Shown: positions 1 to 10,158 of the stretch, one piece after another | Position numbering within the stretch: the stretch's first letter is position 1 | How the letters are laid out: each line of letters begins with the position of its first letter | Origin: Breviolum minutum Mf 1.05b.01 | Lineage: Eukaryota; Sar; Dinophyceae; Suessiales; Symbiodiniaceae | Assembly (NCBI GenBank): GCA_000507305.1 | Contig: DF239426.1 | Coordinates: 142,698-206,697, forward strand | Direction: 5' to 3' | Length of the DNA: 64,000 nt | The notes under the pieces: model-generated | Database searches by the model: none | What the model saw: the letters and a program-made list of their open reading frames with translations, nothing else | Told to the model about the DNA's origin: nothing | Made by a program: the position numbers and the translations under genes

Positions 1-139
1 ACTAAATATGACAATTAATAGGAACAATCCTAGGGTTCCTAAGCCATCCTCCTTCCTGAGACCTTTGGGTTCAGTTTCCAAAAGAAAAACCTATGAGAAT
101 TGATGCCACCAAAATACGGCAATCGAAGGATACACACAC

Positions 140-1852
140 CATCCCCCTTTGCTTGAACCCATCCCTGAACGAAGGCGATTGCCCGCATAGCTCAAAGCAA
201 TTTGCATAACCTTCACGTAGAAGAGGATCATCAAACTGAAGCATGCCCCTGGCCAGATCCTTTAACTGGCTCAGGGTCATGGCTGGGGGTCTCACAGAGC
301 GGGGCAGGTATCCTGACATTTTTGCCCTGGGGAAACAAACCTTTGAGCACCAACAGCTGCCCAATCCAAAATCATAAAAATTCATCACAAAAAATGGCTG
401 AGAACGATTATTGTTTTCAGTACGATTCTTGGGTGAGAATGCGCTGGGTGGGGTTAGAATTATCAACTGCTCCGCACAACAAATAAAATAACCCATAGCA
501 TCCATGGGACGATTGTATGATTAACCTACTAATTTACCATCAATCAAAATGCAAAACCATCAAACAACATGTACTGGTTGGTGGTTTCAACCCATCTGAA
601 AAATATAAGTCAAAATGGGATCTTCCCCAAATAGGGGTGAAAAGAAAAAAAATTGAAACCACCACCCAGTATAGGTAAATATACCAATCAACCATGGATC
701 CTAGGCCCCTGAAAATTGATGATTGGAAGACGAGTGAGTTTCCTTTTGGGATTGCACTTATTTTAGGTAAAAATCAACCAAGTCTGAAGCATTGCATGCC
801 ATGGGTAATGTAAAAAAAAACATGCCCATCATTAAGCCACAGCAAAATATTTCAGCAAACTGGATGCAACACAGAAATTTGCCACACATGATTTTTTTCA
901 CTATAGATATATTATATACACATAAGTATATAATAATATACCTAAAGCCCCAATGACCTCTATTTTTAAAGGTCCTTTTCCCTCCCGAAACAAGTCCGAA
1001 CTTCCATCCACAACAAGGGGATCAATTGGCAGTTGGGAAAAAATCGGTTGCTCTCTTCCCATGGACCTTCCCACGGAATCAACAGGGGGCCTGGACTTTC
1101 AAAAACTCTGTACTACTAAGTTTCAGATGCGCTGATTATTTCGAACCTGGGGGAATTTCTGTTGATGGTTCAGAAATCCCAAGGCCAACCACCGTTTGGA
1201 TGTAGAAAACCCTTGTAAATACTGGGATTTCAACTACCAGTAACTACCAACCTCAACTGGTTAGCTGGATTTCTGAACCATCAACCGTAGTTCCAGCTTC
1301 TCACCTCCTTATTCTTCGACCCGAGATTTGGGAGATACGGGCCCTGCAAGGTGGGAGTTATAAACAACGGAGCTATAGAACCCCTAGCTTAAAACGGCCT
1401 TATAAATAAATAGGTTTCCCACTGGGGTGAAGAAAACCCTATAAACGGAGTTATAGACTCCCTGGAACTAACGTAGCGGAGATTCCTATTGGAAACCATC
1501 ATTTTCAGGTGGCATGTTAGTTTCAGGGAGGGTAATCCAAACAAACAGCCTTGTAGATGGGGTTTCGCTGATTTTCTAAAATCCCTATAAGTGGAAATCT
1601 TTCACCTTACATATACAACCTGTTTTGTTTGGTTGTTGGGGAAATCCCCACGAAAAGTATCTCCAAATCATGGCTCGCTCCCTTTCACGAAAACGCTCGC
1701 ACTAACTATAGATTCAAGGAGCTTGAAATGTCCCAGATGCCATTTTCCAATGGCATGACGTCTATAACCTGCCCTTCCTCAGAAACAAAAACGTCAAACG
1801 CAGCATTGCCAAGAAGGGGGTGGGAAAGAACAGGAAGATGAAAACGAAGTCC
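140..1852 (-). CDS. Unknown protein, four-exon internal gene fragment interrupted by elements
   Basis: Reading down the minus strand, four exons join in one frame: 1769-1852, 1305-1343 (39 nt), 942-1095 and 140-312, about 150 codons. Acceptors end in taag, ttgcag, gaaag and gtcag; donors are gggcag|gtt, aaggag|gtgaga, tttag|gtat and gatg|gtgt, and all phases agree (0, 0, 1, 0). The peptide includes ..FVSEEGQ/GPYLPNLG../SRPPVDSV../YLPRSVRPP... I do not recognise the family. Every intron holds elements: C plus I-type in 1344-1768, B in 1096-1304 and A in 313-941, and the first exon begins directly at the edge of a C element. Neither start nor stop is inside, so the gene continues beyond the window on the left. 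The exon ends are inference; the open frames are seen directly. Confidence 0.55.
571..672. mobile_element. Introner-like MITE, family A
   Basis: Short inverted-repeat element, ggttggtggtttcaac at the left and ttgaaaccaccaccc at the right, with the family core 'tcaaaatggg...cttccccaaataggggtgaaaa'-like pattern inside. It lies within the inferred intron 313-941. Confidence 0.8.
1157..1290. mobile_element. Introner-like MITE, family B
   Basis: Terminal inverted repeats ctgttgatggttcagaaat and atttctgaaccatcaaccg. It fills most of the inferred intron 1096-1304 between exons of 39 and 154 nt. Confidence 0.8.
1342..1450. mobile_element. Degenerate family I element
   Basis: Carries the caaggtggg end and the 'ttataaac..gttataga' blocks of family I. 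The end facing the 39-nt exon supplies its ttgcag acceptor. The outer boundary is unclear because a C element abuts it. Confidence 0.45.
1455..1533. mobile_element. Introner-like MITE, family C
   Basis: Inverted ends actccctggaactaac and gttagtttcagggagggta. Lies in the inferred intron 1344-1768. Confidence 0.7.
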
Positions 1853-1854
1853 CT

Positions 1855-1950
1855 TACCCTCCCTGAAACTAACCGCAAGAGGCCTTTGCAAAAGGAAACT
1901 CAACTTCCAACCCCAGTGTTTCAGGTGCTATGTTAGTTTCAGGGAGGGAA
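1855..1950. mobile_element. Introner-like MITE, family C
   Basis: Inverted ends taccctccctgaaactaac and gttagtttcagggaggg. On the minus strand its end (ggagggtaag) forms the 3' splice site of the exon that starts at 1852. Confidence 0.8.
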
Positions 1951-2184
1951 AATTCAAATTTGATCCAGAGGAATTTCAAACTGGTTTTTGCTGGATGAGT
2001 GTCTCCCTGAACCAAAAGAAAGGGATTACTTTAGATATCATCATGTTAAGCTCCTGTTTGGGTGATTGTGAATGATCAAGAAGGATATGTGACCTCATGT
2101 GACACATACTCAACCGAGTTGCGCTAGATTACCATAAAGTACCAACATCAATGCTGCTTGAGAGAAAATGATCAATCAAAAACA

Positions 2185-2308
2185 TACTGTTGATGGAAGA
2201 AATCCCAAACAACCACCTGGGATGTATAAAACCTTGTAAATCATGGGGATATTTAAATACTATATCAGATATCAACTGGCTAGCCGGATGTCTTCTACCA
2301 ACCGTATG
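2185..2308. mobile_element. Introner-like MITE, family B
   Basis: Ends tactgttgatggaagaaat and a decayed gtcttctaccaaccgta. On the minus strand the coding-like exon ending at 2303 stops at catacg|gttggt, that is, inside the terminal repeat. Confidence 0.8.
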
Positions 2309-2725
2309 TTTTGGATTGATTTGAGTTGCCAGTAGTAGCACATCGCAGGCTAAACCGTCACTTGCCACTGGCATGGGAGATGCAGCAACAACAACCAACG
2401 ACCAACAACCAACCCACCAACCAACCAACCAACAACCCAAGAACCAAGAACAACCAACAACCAACCAACCAACAACCAAGAACAACAACCACCACATTCC
2501 AAAAAAAATATTCCAAGTTCTTGACCTCCTTCTTTTTTTTGATGATCCGATATCCCTCCAACCAAACCTCCCATCCGAAAAAAAAAAACAAAAAAAACGG
2601 TCAAAAGTTCCCAACAACTCTGGCAAGGTGGTCTCATCCAATGGCAGTCCATAAGCACTGTACCACGGAATATAGTTGTTCAAGCCTGGGTGCCCGGGGG
2701 ATTCGTCCGGGATTTTTCCCCCCTC
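2303..2725 (-). CDS. Two candidate exons of an unknown protein around a CCAA-rich tract
   Basis: Minus-strand exon about 2612-2725 begins after a ttctgag acceptor and encodes an acidic/proline segment (..KIPDESPGHPGLNNY..). A second segment, 2303-2367, starts after ccatgccag and encodes ..ASDGLACDVLLLATQ.., ending at a donor in the B element at 2185-2308. Between them lies a (ccaa)n low-complexity tract that I treat as intron. The donor of the first exon is uncertain (a gtt or a ga site), so the join is not fixed. Family not recognised. The long open frame that runs straight through the repeat is probably chance. Confidence 0.35.
2380..2492. repeat. Simple repeat, (CCAAC/CCAA)n with CAA units
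   Basis: Imperfect run of caacaaccaacc-type units, nearly free of G and T. It keeps long open frames going on both strands without being evidence of coding. Confidence 0.9.
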
Positions 2726-2852
2726 CTCAGAAACAAGGGCGCTTAGTAAGGACTCATTGACCATTGGTTTCACTTAGTAAGGTCGGCTATTAAACTCGTG
2801 ATTTCTGACAGGCGTACGTTCGGGTGGGGGTAGGATGACCAGTCATTACCAT

Positions 2853-3541
2853 TCATTTGATTAGGACGTTTGCGAGTTTGCAAAGCTTGCTATAAACGTT
2901 GGTAAGCTTGATGGTTACACCATGATCTGCTTGACCCATCTTGAATCTACTTGTCAAATCAGCCTCTTCTTTGTCGTGATCCTCTTCCAAATATATTATC
3001 TGAAAGCGTTGGGAAAGTTTACATGAAAAACTTGTAAAAACATTACTAGTTGGCGGTTTCAACCCAATTGAAAACATGTTACAGTAGTCTAATCGGATCA
3101 TTTCCCCAAGTAGGGTTAAAAAAAGATATCTAGAACCACCACCTAGATTTGCAAATGCAGTTCATAGTGGGATGTGTTTCCAAAATGACTTTCGGTTTTA
3201 AATCAGGGTGATCTTCCACTGAACCATAAGATAATGGGAGAAAAGTGGGCACGCAAAAGGGCGCCCGCATTTTCGAAACACACATCTCACCCAAAAAACA
3301 ACGCAAACAAAAGATCTTGAACAAGCTGGGGCAGTTACTAACTTATAAATGGTCGTATATAAGTTAATTGAACAATTTATAAGTTGATAACCCCTATAAA
3401 TGGCCAATTTTACCTGGATAACTCGGTTTGAGAAAACCCTTACAAGGGGTTGATATCCATGATGATATCCTACTGTGACTACTGTAGCTGGCTGGGTGAC
3501 GGGATCCGGGGCCCACGCCCGTATGAAGTGGAAAGCGTCCA
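2853..3541 (-). CDS. Unknown protein, three-exon 3' gene end with an exact element-intron
   Basis: Exons 3414-3541, 3143-3315 and 2853-3045 on the minus strand. The last join is the strongest: donor tctag|gtggtgg at 3143 and acceptor aactag|taatg at 3046, with the intron being precisely the family A element 3046-3142. The join gives ..MNCICKS|SNVFTSFS.. in frame and then a charged, probably helical segment (LEEDHDKEEADLTSRF..) to a TGA at 2853-2855. The first exon ends in a textbook donor (atccag|gtaaaa) and reads DAFHFIRAWAPDPVTQ... The 5' edge of the middle exon (3315) is a guess that keeps phase. No family recognised. The TGA may be the true stop, or an internal donor may skip it. Confidence 0.6.
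3046..3142. mobile_element. Introner-like MITE, family A, acting as an exact intron
   Basis: Flanked on both sides by CTAG. On the minus strand the sequence reads ..aaatCTAG|gtggtgg...gccaaCTAG|taatg.., so GT-AG splicing removes the element plus one CTAG copy and restores the uninterrupted target site in frame. Confidence 0.85.
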
Positions 3542-3622
3542 CTCAGAAAAGTAGCACGACTGGGTGAACAGGAAGGTTGCCTCGGATCACCACATCCAAC
3601 ACCACCCCACCTGGGGTGAACA

Positions 3623-3712
3623 ATACACCCCCTAAAACAAACATGGAACCTGAAAATACCCCCTTGGAAAAGGAGAAACATCTACAAACCACCAATTTTC
3701 GGGTTCCATGTT
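3623..3712. mobile_element. Family F-like MITE running into the assembly gap
   Basis: Starts tacaccccctaaaacaaaca and continues with 'tggaacctgaaaa' and 'ttttcgggttccatgtt', the inverted arms of family F, before the sequence is lost in Ns. Confidence 0.6.
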
Positions 3713-4018
3713 NNNNNNNNNNNNNNNNNNNNNNNNNNNNNNNNNNNNNNNNNNNNNNNNNNNNNNNNNNNNNNNNNNNNNNNNNNNNNNNNNNNNNNNN
3801 NNNNNNNNNNNNNNNNNNNNNNNNNNNNNNNNNNNNNNNNNNNNNNNNNNNNNNNNNNNNNNNNNNNNNNNNNNNNNNNNNNNNNNNNNNNNNNNNNNNN
3901 NNNNNNNNNNNNNNNNNNNNNNNNNNNNNNNNNNNNNNNNNNNNNNNNNNNNNNNNNNNNNNNNNNNNNNNNNNNNNNNNNNNNNNNNNNNNNNNNNNNN
4001 NNNNNNNNNNNNNNNNNN
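3713..4018. other. Assembly gap (306 N)
   Basis: Run of N. It begins inside an inverted-repeat element, so the break probably reflects repeat content. Translations through it are meaningless. Confidence 0.99.
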
Positions 4019-4158
4019 GGGGTACGAACAACTAACCCAACCCCTAAAACAAACTAGTACGAACTACGAAACCTTACCCCGTAAGGAAAGGAACGAACAT
4101 ACTACAACCAAACCTACTTTTCGGTCATGTTTTTTAGGGGGTGTAAGGCCTTACGTAT

Positions 4159-4280
4159 ACACCCTGGAAGATGGTTCCGGCTGGTTCACCTACAACCATC
4201 ACCCATGAATTTGTAAAGGAAAATGATCTGAACCAAAACCTCCATGACTTTGTTGTTTCCATGTTAATCTTCAGGGATGT
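4159..4280. mobile_element. Introner-like MITE, family F
   Basis: Ends acaccctggaagatgg and ccatgttaatcttcagggatgta with the family core 'aaaggaaaatgatct'. Confidence 0.7.
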
Positions 4281-4662
4281 AAGTGATTTTTGAGGGATTA
4301 TAGTGGGATTATGGTGGTGAGGAATTCCCGAAATATAAAGCCTTATTTCTTTGGGGGGGGGGGAAAGGTGTGGTGGCATTGTGCGCGGGGGCACCCTTAG
4401 ATTCTCGTGACTGTTGCTGTGGGAAGCTTTCATTTCCACCTTACTTTGGAACATGTTTTTTGTCTGGGAAAACGTACTTGTGAAAGATATTCCCCAAACT
4501 CTCAATAGTTTTTGTTTTAGGGGGTGGACAAAAAAGACCACACAAAGTCAGTACTTGAGTTGAGTGTGTAATGCACTGGAAAGGGAACAGCAAGAAAAGG
4601 TGTTTCCAGGAAAATTACAACACACCCATAGAGCACACCCCAGGCAATCCCCCGTTCGCCCA

Positions 4663-4795
4663 CTATGAAAGGAATCCCAGATTATAGCCCGTTGGTAAAG
4701 GTTGCTCGGGGTGTGTTCCAAAGGTATGTTGAAACCGTGCTTTTTTGTGGATCAGCTCAGAAGCCACGAACAACTCACAGTTTTCAATCTCAAAC
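4663..4795 (-). CDS. Unknown coding fragment, paralogous to the plus-strand exon ending at 19176
   Basis: After the acceptor ggcaaag (exon start 4795) the minus strand reads FEIENCELFVASEL... and ends in a segment HTFGTHPEQPLPTGYN that matches HTFETQPEQPLPTGYN of the exon at 18979-19176, about 14 kb away on the other strand. One extra base near 4680 shifts this copy into a stop (TAG at 4663-4665), whereas the other copy continues ..DFFHSWRTSL. Conservation of the protein frame between copies argues that both are or were coding. It may be a repeated domain, a gene family or a transposon protein; I do not recognise it. Confidence 0.5.
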
Positions 4796-4931
4796 CTTTG
4801 CCAAGTATGTATCTAAGGGAGCTGACATATCCCACCTGTGTTAAAAAGAAAGATCATCTTCACAGGTGCCAAACGGGAGGGAATATGTTGGTTCCCAGCA
4901 AATTGAATTTTCAGGCTCGAAAAAATCCAAC

Positions 4932-5012
4932 TACACCCCCGAAGACCAACATGGAACCCAAAAATCTTCAAAGGGGTGATTTTCACGTTCCGGGCTAGTT
5001 TTCGGGGGTGTA
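4932..5012. mobile_element. Introner-like MITE, family F variant
   Basis: Inverted ends tacacccccgaagaccaac and gctagttttcgggggtgta, 81 bp. Confidence 0.7.
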
Positions 5013-5245
5013 GGGATTGAAATTGCAAATCTCCAAAAATCCGGATGTCGCCCATCAAAGCCACTTGCCGAACAAAATGTCTTGGGCAATTTGCATGTTT
5101 TTGAGAATATCAAACCTTTAAAAGAAGTCCGGATCATGTTCCTACTTTTGGGGAGATGGTTTTTACTCTAAAAGTATCAAGTTTCAAAAACGAATCTCTA
5201 TCATGTCATATATTCCTATCTGTCTTAATTTGCTTCCAATTCCAC

Positions 5246-5422
5246 CTTATCGTTAGAAACAACTCCAATACAATGGCCATTTTCCACGCCTCTTTGTTGA
5301 GATGCTTCCATAAACCCATCGATATAATTCAGCAACAACTCCAAGCCATGGCTATATTTTCCATCACGTCAAGGCACACATAGTATTGATCCAAAGTAAT
5401 GCCTTTCTCATGAAACAAATTC
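5246..5422 (-). CDS. Unknown protein exon with a one-base deletion
   Basis: Minus strand, acceptor ttcaccaag, donor gataag|gtggaa. The first part reads HEKGITLDQYYVCLDVMEN.. and the second, one frame away, ..LNYIDGFMEASQQRG..SNDK. Adding one T in the run near 5335 joins them into about 59 codons. The two halves look like one helical protein. The frameshift may be an assembly error. Family not recognised. Confidence 0.5.
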
Positions 5423-5784
5423 CTTGGTGAAACATGGATTATTGGATTGGATCGTGCGGACTCACTTTTGACAGTTAAAATGAGCATCACTATACATCTG
5501 GGTAAATTGGAGGATCATGACCCATGAAAATCCAAGAGTTCCAGATCCTGAATTCAGGGGGCCCACACCCAACTTGCACATCCAAACACCGAAACTTATC
5601 AGGAGGCATGACCGGATGTAAAAGACCTGTATACAGTTGGTGGTTCAGTTTCAAGCCATATTCCAAACATATGTGCAAGTCAAATTGGATCATTAATTCG
5701 AAAGTTGTGGTACCAAAATCTGTCAAACAATCTTTGCAACAGCAAAGTATAGAAGTTGTTCTGTTGGTGGACCCAAGAATTATT

Positions 5785-5885
5785 CTGGCTGGTGGTTTCA
5801 ACCCATCTGAAGAATATGCTCGTCAAATTGGATCATTTCCCCAGGTAGGGGTGAAAATAAAAATTGTTTGAAATCACCACCTAGT
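5785..5885. mobile_element. Introner-like MITE, family A
   Basis: Starts ctggctggtggtttcaaccc, ends tttgaaatcaccacctag, with the core 'tcatttccccaggtaggggtgaaaat'-type block inside. A more decayed relative sits just upstream at about 5636-5715. Confidence 0.8.
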
Positions 5886-6182
5886 ATTTTTATGAGGTGG
5901 TTGTCTGGTGGTTTTTTGAGGTTGGTGTGTTTTTTTGGCGAAACGGCTTGTCGGAACGGCCTAAGGGGTCGCACCCTGATGTCATGACAATGACAGTATT
6001 GAAATAAAATACCTCCAATATACCTCCAAATGTTATATGAGGGTGGATGTGTTTCTGATGTAAGGGGGGTACATCCCAAGTTGGTCCAAATGTTTCTGAT
6101 GTATTTGTTTCCTTTGATTTGTCTAATTAATATTTAGACCAACCTAATGAATTCCCGAAATTATCGGATCACGGATTCCCAC

Positions 6183-6315
6183 CAATTTTGAGGGAAAGGA
6201 AGGGTTTCCTCCCAAAACAGTGGCACTCTTTAACAGTTAATTCAGCCACAGCCTCTTTGTGAACCCCCCCTGTCTTGGAGTTCATCTCGGCCATGGAGTC
6301 GCGGGAAATTCACCA
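6183..6315 (-). CDS. Unknown protein exon with a poly-G indel
   Basis: Minus-strand exon with a strong acceptor (ttttttccag) and donor (aaattg|gtggga). It encodes NFPRLHGRDELQDRG and then, after a run of seven G, HKEAVAELTVKECHCFG.. in a frame that needs one G fewer. With that change the exon is 43 codons with no stop. The indel lies in the homopolymer, where assembly errors are expected. Family not recognised. Confidence 0.5.
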
Positions 6316-6771
6316 CTGGAAAAAATAACCCTTGGGAGCAGTTCGTAATTTGGAGTAATTTGGATAAAAAACAACTTGAAATTTAGAAATATTCCCCAAA
6401 TAATGTAGTGAAGAAGTCAAACAAGAAAGACATATCTGACATTTTGAGCACTGAACTGGTTTTTGGTACAAGTCTTTTATCTAATTGTGTATTGAGGCGC
6501 CAAGGGGTCGTAAAATCACTTCAGAATCTAATAGGAACCATCTCTACCAGACCTTCCTCAACCCGTAACATCCCAAATTCATTCAAACAGTTAGCACCAC
6601 CCCAACCCCCCGACCCAATAAAAAACACATCACAGCCCAACGAAAAACCCATCACAGCCCGGTTTAACCCAAAAGAAACCTATAGTTCCAACACTTCTAT
6701 CTGGATGTTTCACAAAATGTTGTGATTTAAGTTTAATCAAGGGATATGATTAATAATTTCAGATGTCCAAC

Positions 6772-6950
6772 CATTTTCCCAAGGCCATTTTTGTTGTTCG
6801 TGTTTTTTTCGTTTTCCAACTTTCCCAACTCTTCCCTGAAGCACCAGCAACAAACATTTTCCGAACCGAGCAGCAGGGTAGGAGTGGAAATTTCGTTCTC
6901 ATTGCGAAAGCCTGGATCGTTCCAACCGAAATCATCGATCCTGAAGCTGG
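6772..6950 (-). CDS. Unknown protein exon (59 codons)
   Basis: Minus-strand exon between a pyrimidine-rich acceptor (tttttcccag) and the donor aaaatg|gttgga. It is open throughout and encodes SFRIDDFGWNDPGFRNENE.. and ..CCWCFREELGKLENEK.., asparagine-rich at the end. The upstream intron holds a family O-type repeat. An overlapping plus-strand frame is also open, but its splice context is poorer. No family recognised. Confidence 0.5.
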
Positions 6951-7123
6951 CTGGGAAAAACCTACCCCCTCCCCCCAAAAATTAAGGGTTTATAATAAGG
7001 CCTTACTAAGGGAATCCAATTTGTCAATGGTTAATAAGCCCTTAACAAGGCCTATACTTTTAGGGGGGGAGGAAAGGTTGACCAGCCATGATGTGACGGC
7101 TCAATGTGGGATTTAATCTGCCT

Positions 7124-7344
7124 GGATGTCCCGGGACGGAAGTGCTTTCGTAAAAATGTGATCGGATCAGTGGGTTATAACCCCAATATATTCCATTTAC
7201 TAGCTACCATGGGAACCCACAACCTTCATTTTTAGGGCCTTTAGGGGTTATACCCCATATATTGGGGGTGTAAAACCTTTTCATGGTTTTGGGGTCCAAA
7301 GGTACTATTTACATCTATTTATTAACTTCCAAGGACACATCCAA
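7124..7344. mobile_element. Family H MITE, probably with an inserted segment
   Basis: Ends ctggatgtcccgggacgga and ttccaaggacacatccaag form the H inverted repeat. The interior carries 'gtgggttataacccc' and extra sequence, making it longer than the usual 90-130 bp. Confidence 0.55.
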
Positions 7345-7490
7345 GTTGAACGACGCCTTTGAAGCAGAAACCCATTTGATCCGTTCCCGCCTTATGATGT
7401 GGACCCGTTGGCTGGCGGATTTTTGGAAACGTTGCCGGGTAACCCGAAAGTTGTTTTTTTTCTTCTGGTCCGATGGTGAAATTCGTTGAC
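7339..7490 (-). CDS. Unknown protein exon ending at a family H element
   Basis: Minus strand, after gacgag. It reads STNFTIGPEEKKQLSGY.. and ..TDQMGFCFKGVVQLG and stays open to the H terminal repeat, where gat|gtgtcc would be the donor, as in the better-supported H introns at 13633 and 43387. A second frame is also open here. Family not recognised. Confidence 0.4.
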
Positions 7491-7799
7491 CTCGTCACTT
7501 TGCTTGCATGATGTGTGGACCTGAATTTGTTGTTTAAGTCTTTTCCTCTTCATAGCTTCAGAGAAAGGATCCCCATGACAGAGCGAACAAGGACAAAACA
7601 AATCAAAGAACACACCAGTTCCAATCTCAATGCGCCACACCAATCAATGATCACATAGAATGTTCTCTCTATATATGACACTTCTTTTCAAAGGAGGAAA
7701 TCTGCTACGGTAGAGGGAACGGAACACACCAAACAAACCATTTCAAAGGGAAAGGAGAGAAGCAACACATTCCCTCATCTCAAAGACTGGTTAATAATT

Positions 7800-7895
7800 A
7801 ATTGTTGGTTTGGGCTGGTGGTTTGGATTCCTAGAATCCCCTTATGAAAGGGATTGTTACTTAAGAGTGCCATCAGAATCCCAAACCACCAATTA
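7800..7895. mobile_element. Inverted-repeat element (family R)
   Basis: ggtggtttggattcctagaa on the left and gaatcccaaaccaccaatt on the right, with related sequence at 13440-13547 and 33170-33265. Confidence 0.55.
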
Positions 7896-7955
7896 ACCAT
7901 TCGTTGACATCCCAAACCACCAAACAAAAACCTTCTCAAGGACGCAGAGATCAAG

Positions 7956-8149
7956 CTATTCCAAAGCCTCTCCAAGATTGTCAACTTCATCCTTTAGAAT
8001 AATGATGATGAGTCTGAGCAAATTACTGTAGTTCCTACACCTGAACTGTTTCGGGGAGTTTGGGGGGTATTTGGATTCCCTTAGCTTTTCACCATCATTG
8101 AGAGGTGACCAACCGGCGGGAAAGGTTGTTATAATTTTGACGAAAGTTC
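7956..8149 (-). CDS. Unknown protein, possible terminal exon
   Basis: Minus-strand open frame of 63 codons from an acceptor (gtcgaag at 8150) to a TAG at 7956-7958: TFVKIITTFPAGWSPLNDG.. then ..NLLRLIIIILKDEVDNLG. A hydrophobic stretch lies near the end. Sequence after the TAG stays open in the same frame (LDLCVLEK) up to a donor agaag|gttttt, so the TAG could instead be part of a roughly 30-nt intron (gttgac...aatag). No family recognised. Confidence 0.5.
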
Positions 8150-9040
8150 CTTCGACAAGAATTTGTTATCCAAAATCAGACACGACAGGTTGGCTGGCCA
8201 GATAATTACCTCGAACAAAACACTTTGCCCATACCATCCACGTATGCCATATTTACGTACATTTGGTTAATTTTAATGGGACATGTATAGGTAAATATAC
8301 CATACATGGATGGTATGGGTTGGGCATCAGCATATGTTAGTAGAGAAAATATATTTAAACAAAAAATCACCTGCGATTCCAAGAGATAGCTCATTATTAC
8401 GAGGGTATTTTGAAAAAACCTTGTAGCTCAAACAAAAGTAGCATGACTATGATAGCTTACCAACCTCCAAATATATATATATATATCTGAAATGAACATG
8501 CCAGGTGATTCAAAGTGACCTTTTCATCCCCTAGTTGGAGGTCACTTAACCCCTCAAAAGGGTCACTTGACCATCCAAAAAGGTCACACAGAATTGCCAG
8601 GTGAAGGTCATCTTGTTGTTCTTGTTTATAATTTCTTAACCGTGCTCCTAACTGTACCCAAAGCCAAAAGATCCATGTATGGCCTATTTACCATCTCTTC
8701 AAGCCCAAATGAAGGAAAATATTACCATACATGGATCCTATGAAAAAAATGATGCGAGGTACAAGGTGGGCCCCTACGAGTCATAAATGCAGTTATTTCA
8801 CCCCAGTTTCTCATGTATTTTTAGGCCATCAATATGGGCTTGTCATTTCACCCCATTAAGAAACGATCGGTTTAAGGGGGGAAACCACCTTGTATCAATT
8901 GAGTTTCCTGGTTCCCTTAATAGGTGGTAGGTACCATATAATCCTCCAATTGGCAGTATATACCACGTATATACCACTTATATATTGCCTATTGGGTGAT
9001 TATATATCACCTACCACCTATTAAGGGGAACCGGAAACAA
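8150..9040. other. Repeat-dominated stretch without a gene I can support
   Basis: Contains copies of the 'ccatacatgg/taggtaaatatacc' palindromic motif (8275-8310, 8672-8741), a gtcac/gtgac inverted-repeat element (8505-8600), half of a family I element (8758-8840) and the family J palindrome. Confidence 0.6.
8902..9038. mobile_element. Palindromic MITE, family J
   Basis: gtttcctggttcccttaata ... ttaaggggaaccggaaac with long inner palindrome (gtggtaggtaccatataat / atatatcacctaccacc). Copies at 15243-15366 and, decayed, 37126-37245. Confidence 0.85.
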
Positions 9041-9046
9041 CCATTG

Positions 9047-9200
9047 ATTGTAGCCAAGTGACACATGCATGATGATATGTGGCTTCGCGGCCGCGAAAGT
9101 CCATAGAGAAAGGAAGGCGAAACAACCAGACATGTTGGGACCGGGGCTCCACCTCGGGTTGGGGTGGGGGAAGGTTGAACACGCAACATGGAACCCCACG
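9047..9200 (-). CDS. Possible first exon with signal-peptide-like start
   Basis: A minus-strand ATG opens MSGCFAFLSLWTFAAAKPH.., a short polar start followed by a hydrophobic run, and the frame stays open up to a tcaatg|gttgtt donor at the edge of the J element. A second minus-strand frame is equally open (..EPRSQHVWLFRLPFSMDFR..), so neither frame nor product is secure. Confidence 0.25.
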
Positions 9201-9242
9201 TAACTCATCACTAAGGATCCAAATATGTCCTAAGAAAGGGAT

Positions 9243-9336
9243 TACCCTCCAAGGGATTAACATATCCCACCTTGGGAAAAGGAAAATCATCTTCAAAATG
9301 CCATTTTTGGGGGATATGTTGGTTTCCTGGAGTGTA
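9243..9336. mobile_element. Introner-like MITE, family E
   Basis: Ends taccctccaagggattaac and ggtttcctggagtgta, core 'cttgggaaaaggaaaatcatcttc'-type. Confidence 0.8.
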
Positions 9337-9429
9337 CATCTACAATCCTATTATTGGGGATGGGATTTAGACCATGAAACCTTCGTTTCGGGAGGGGTCT
9401 GGATTCTTAGGGCATGTTCACCATTAAGT

Positions 9430-9867
9430 GCACTTTTCAAGTCCTTAAAAATGTCAAGGCAAAATGAGCACAGAGTTACTGAATCTATTGATCAATTACG
9501 ATCAATTCAGTATCCTGCACCTTCGGATTTTGAATCTTTGCAGATGTGGTGAAACTTTCTCCTTTTGATTCCATATATAGTTATATACATATATAAATAG
9601 CCATGTATATATATATATACATAGAGTCGGTGTGTGTTCGATGACATTTTGCCAAAACTGGAAAACCATGAAAAAAACACACCATTTGCTGCTTGTGGAG
9701 AGCACTTCCCTCACGAAAAACGTTCACTTCCTACATGCAATACTCCCAAAGATTCGAGTATTCCCAACATAGGGTTCCGTCTCACAAAAGTTCCCAAAAT
9801 GCCCTGTCTTTATGCTTCGGGTTTAATAGAAACCCATCGGGTTTTAAGGGGAAAAATGAGACATTGA
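9430..9867 (+). CDS. Unknown protein, two candidate exons
   Basis: Plus strand. About 9452-9550 encodes SLKMSRQNEHRVTESIDQ.. and stays open past cagatg. After an AT-rich microsatellite (9565-9625) a frame opens at about 9630 with FDDILPKLENHEKNTPF.. and runs to a TGA at 9865. The proteins look real (charged, mixed composition) but the splice sites are not clear. Family not recognised. Confidence 0.35.
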
Positions 9868-10046
9868 GGTTACACAAACCGGAATTGAAACGAAAAAAAG
9901 TAAAGTCATGACTCTCAGCCGCCATTTTCCAACTGGTGAATCTTGCCCAGAAGATTAAAACAAATGTTTGAAACTATGAAAATGAGCCCTAACCCTCTAG
10001 AATCGAATGTGGCAGTGGAACATGTTCATGTTTTGATATGTTGTCA

Positions 10047-10158
10047 TACTGTTGGTGGAAGAAATCCCAAACAACCACCTGTTATCTATGAAACCCTATG
10101 AAAAAAGGGAATATTCTTCATATCAACTGCTTGTTTGGGAATTTTTCCATCAACAGGT
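10047..10158. mobile_element. Introner-like MITE, family B
   Basis: Ends tactgttggtggaagaaat and gaatttttccatcaacagg. A minus-strand coding-like segment (..MESKALFGAQQGNKMLPR..) at 10165-10262 abuts it. Confidence 0.75.

Noticed and set aside
2129..2773. 214-codon minus-strand open frame
   Set aside because: Its middle third is translation of the (CCAA)n tract (poly G/V/W/L). Only the two ends look coding and they are better explained as separate exons.
3543..4208. Open frames of about 150 codons on both strands
   Set aside because: They are carried through 306 Ns.
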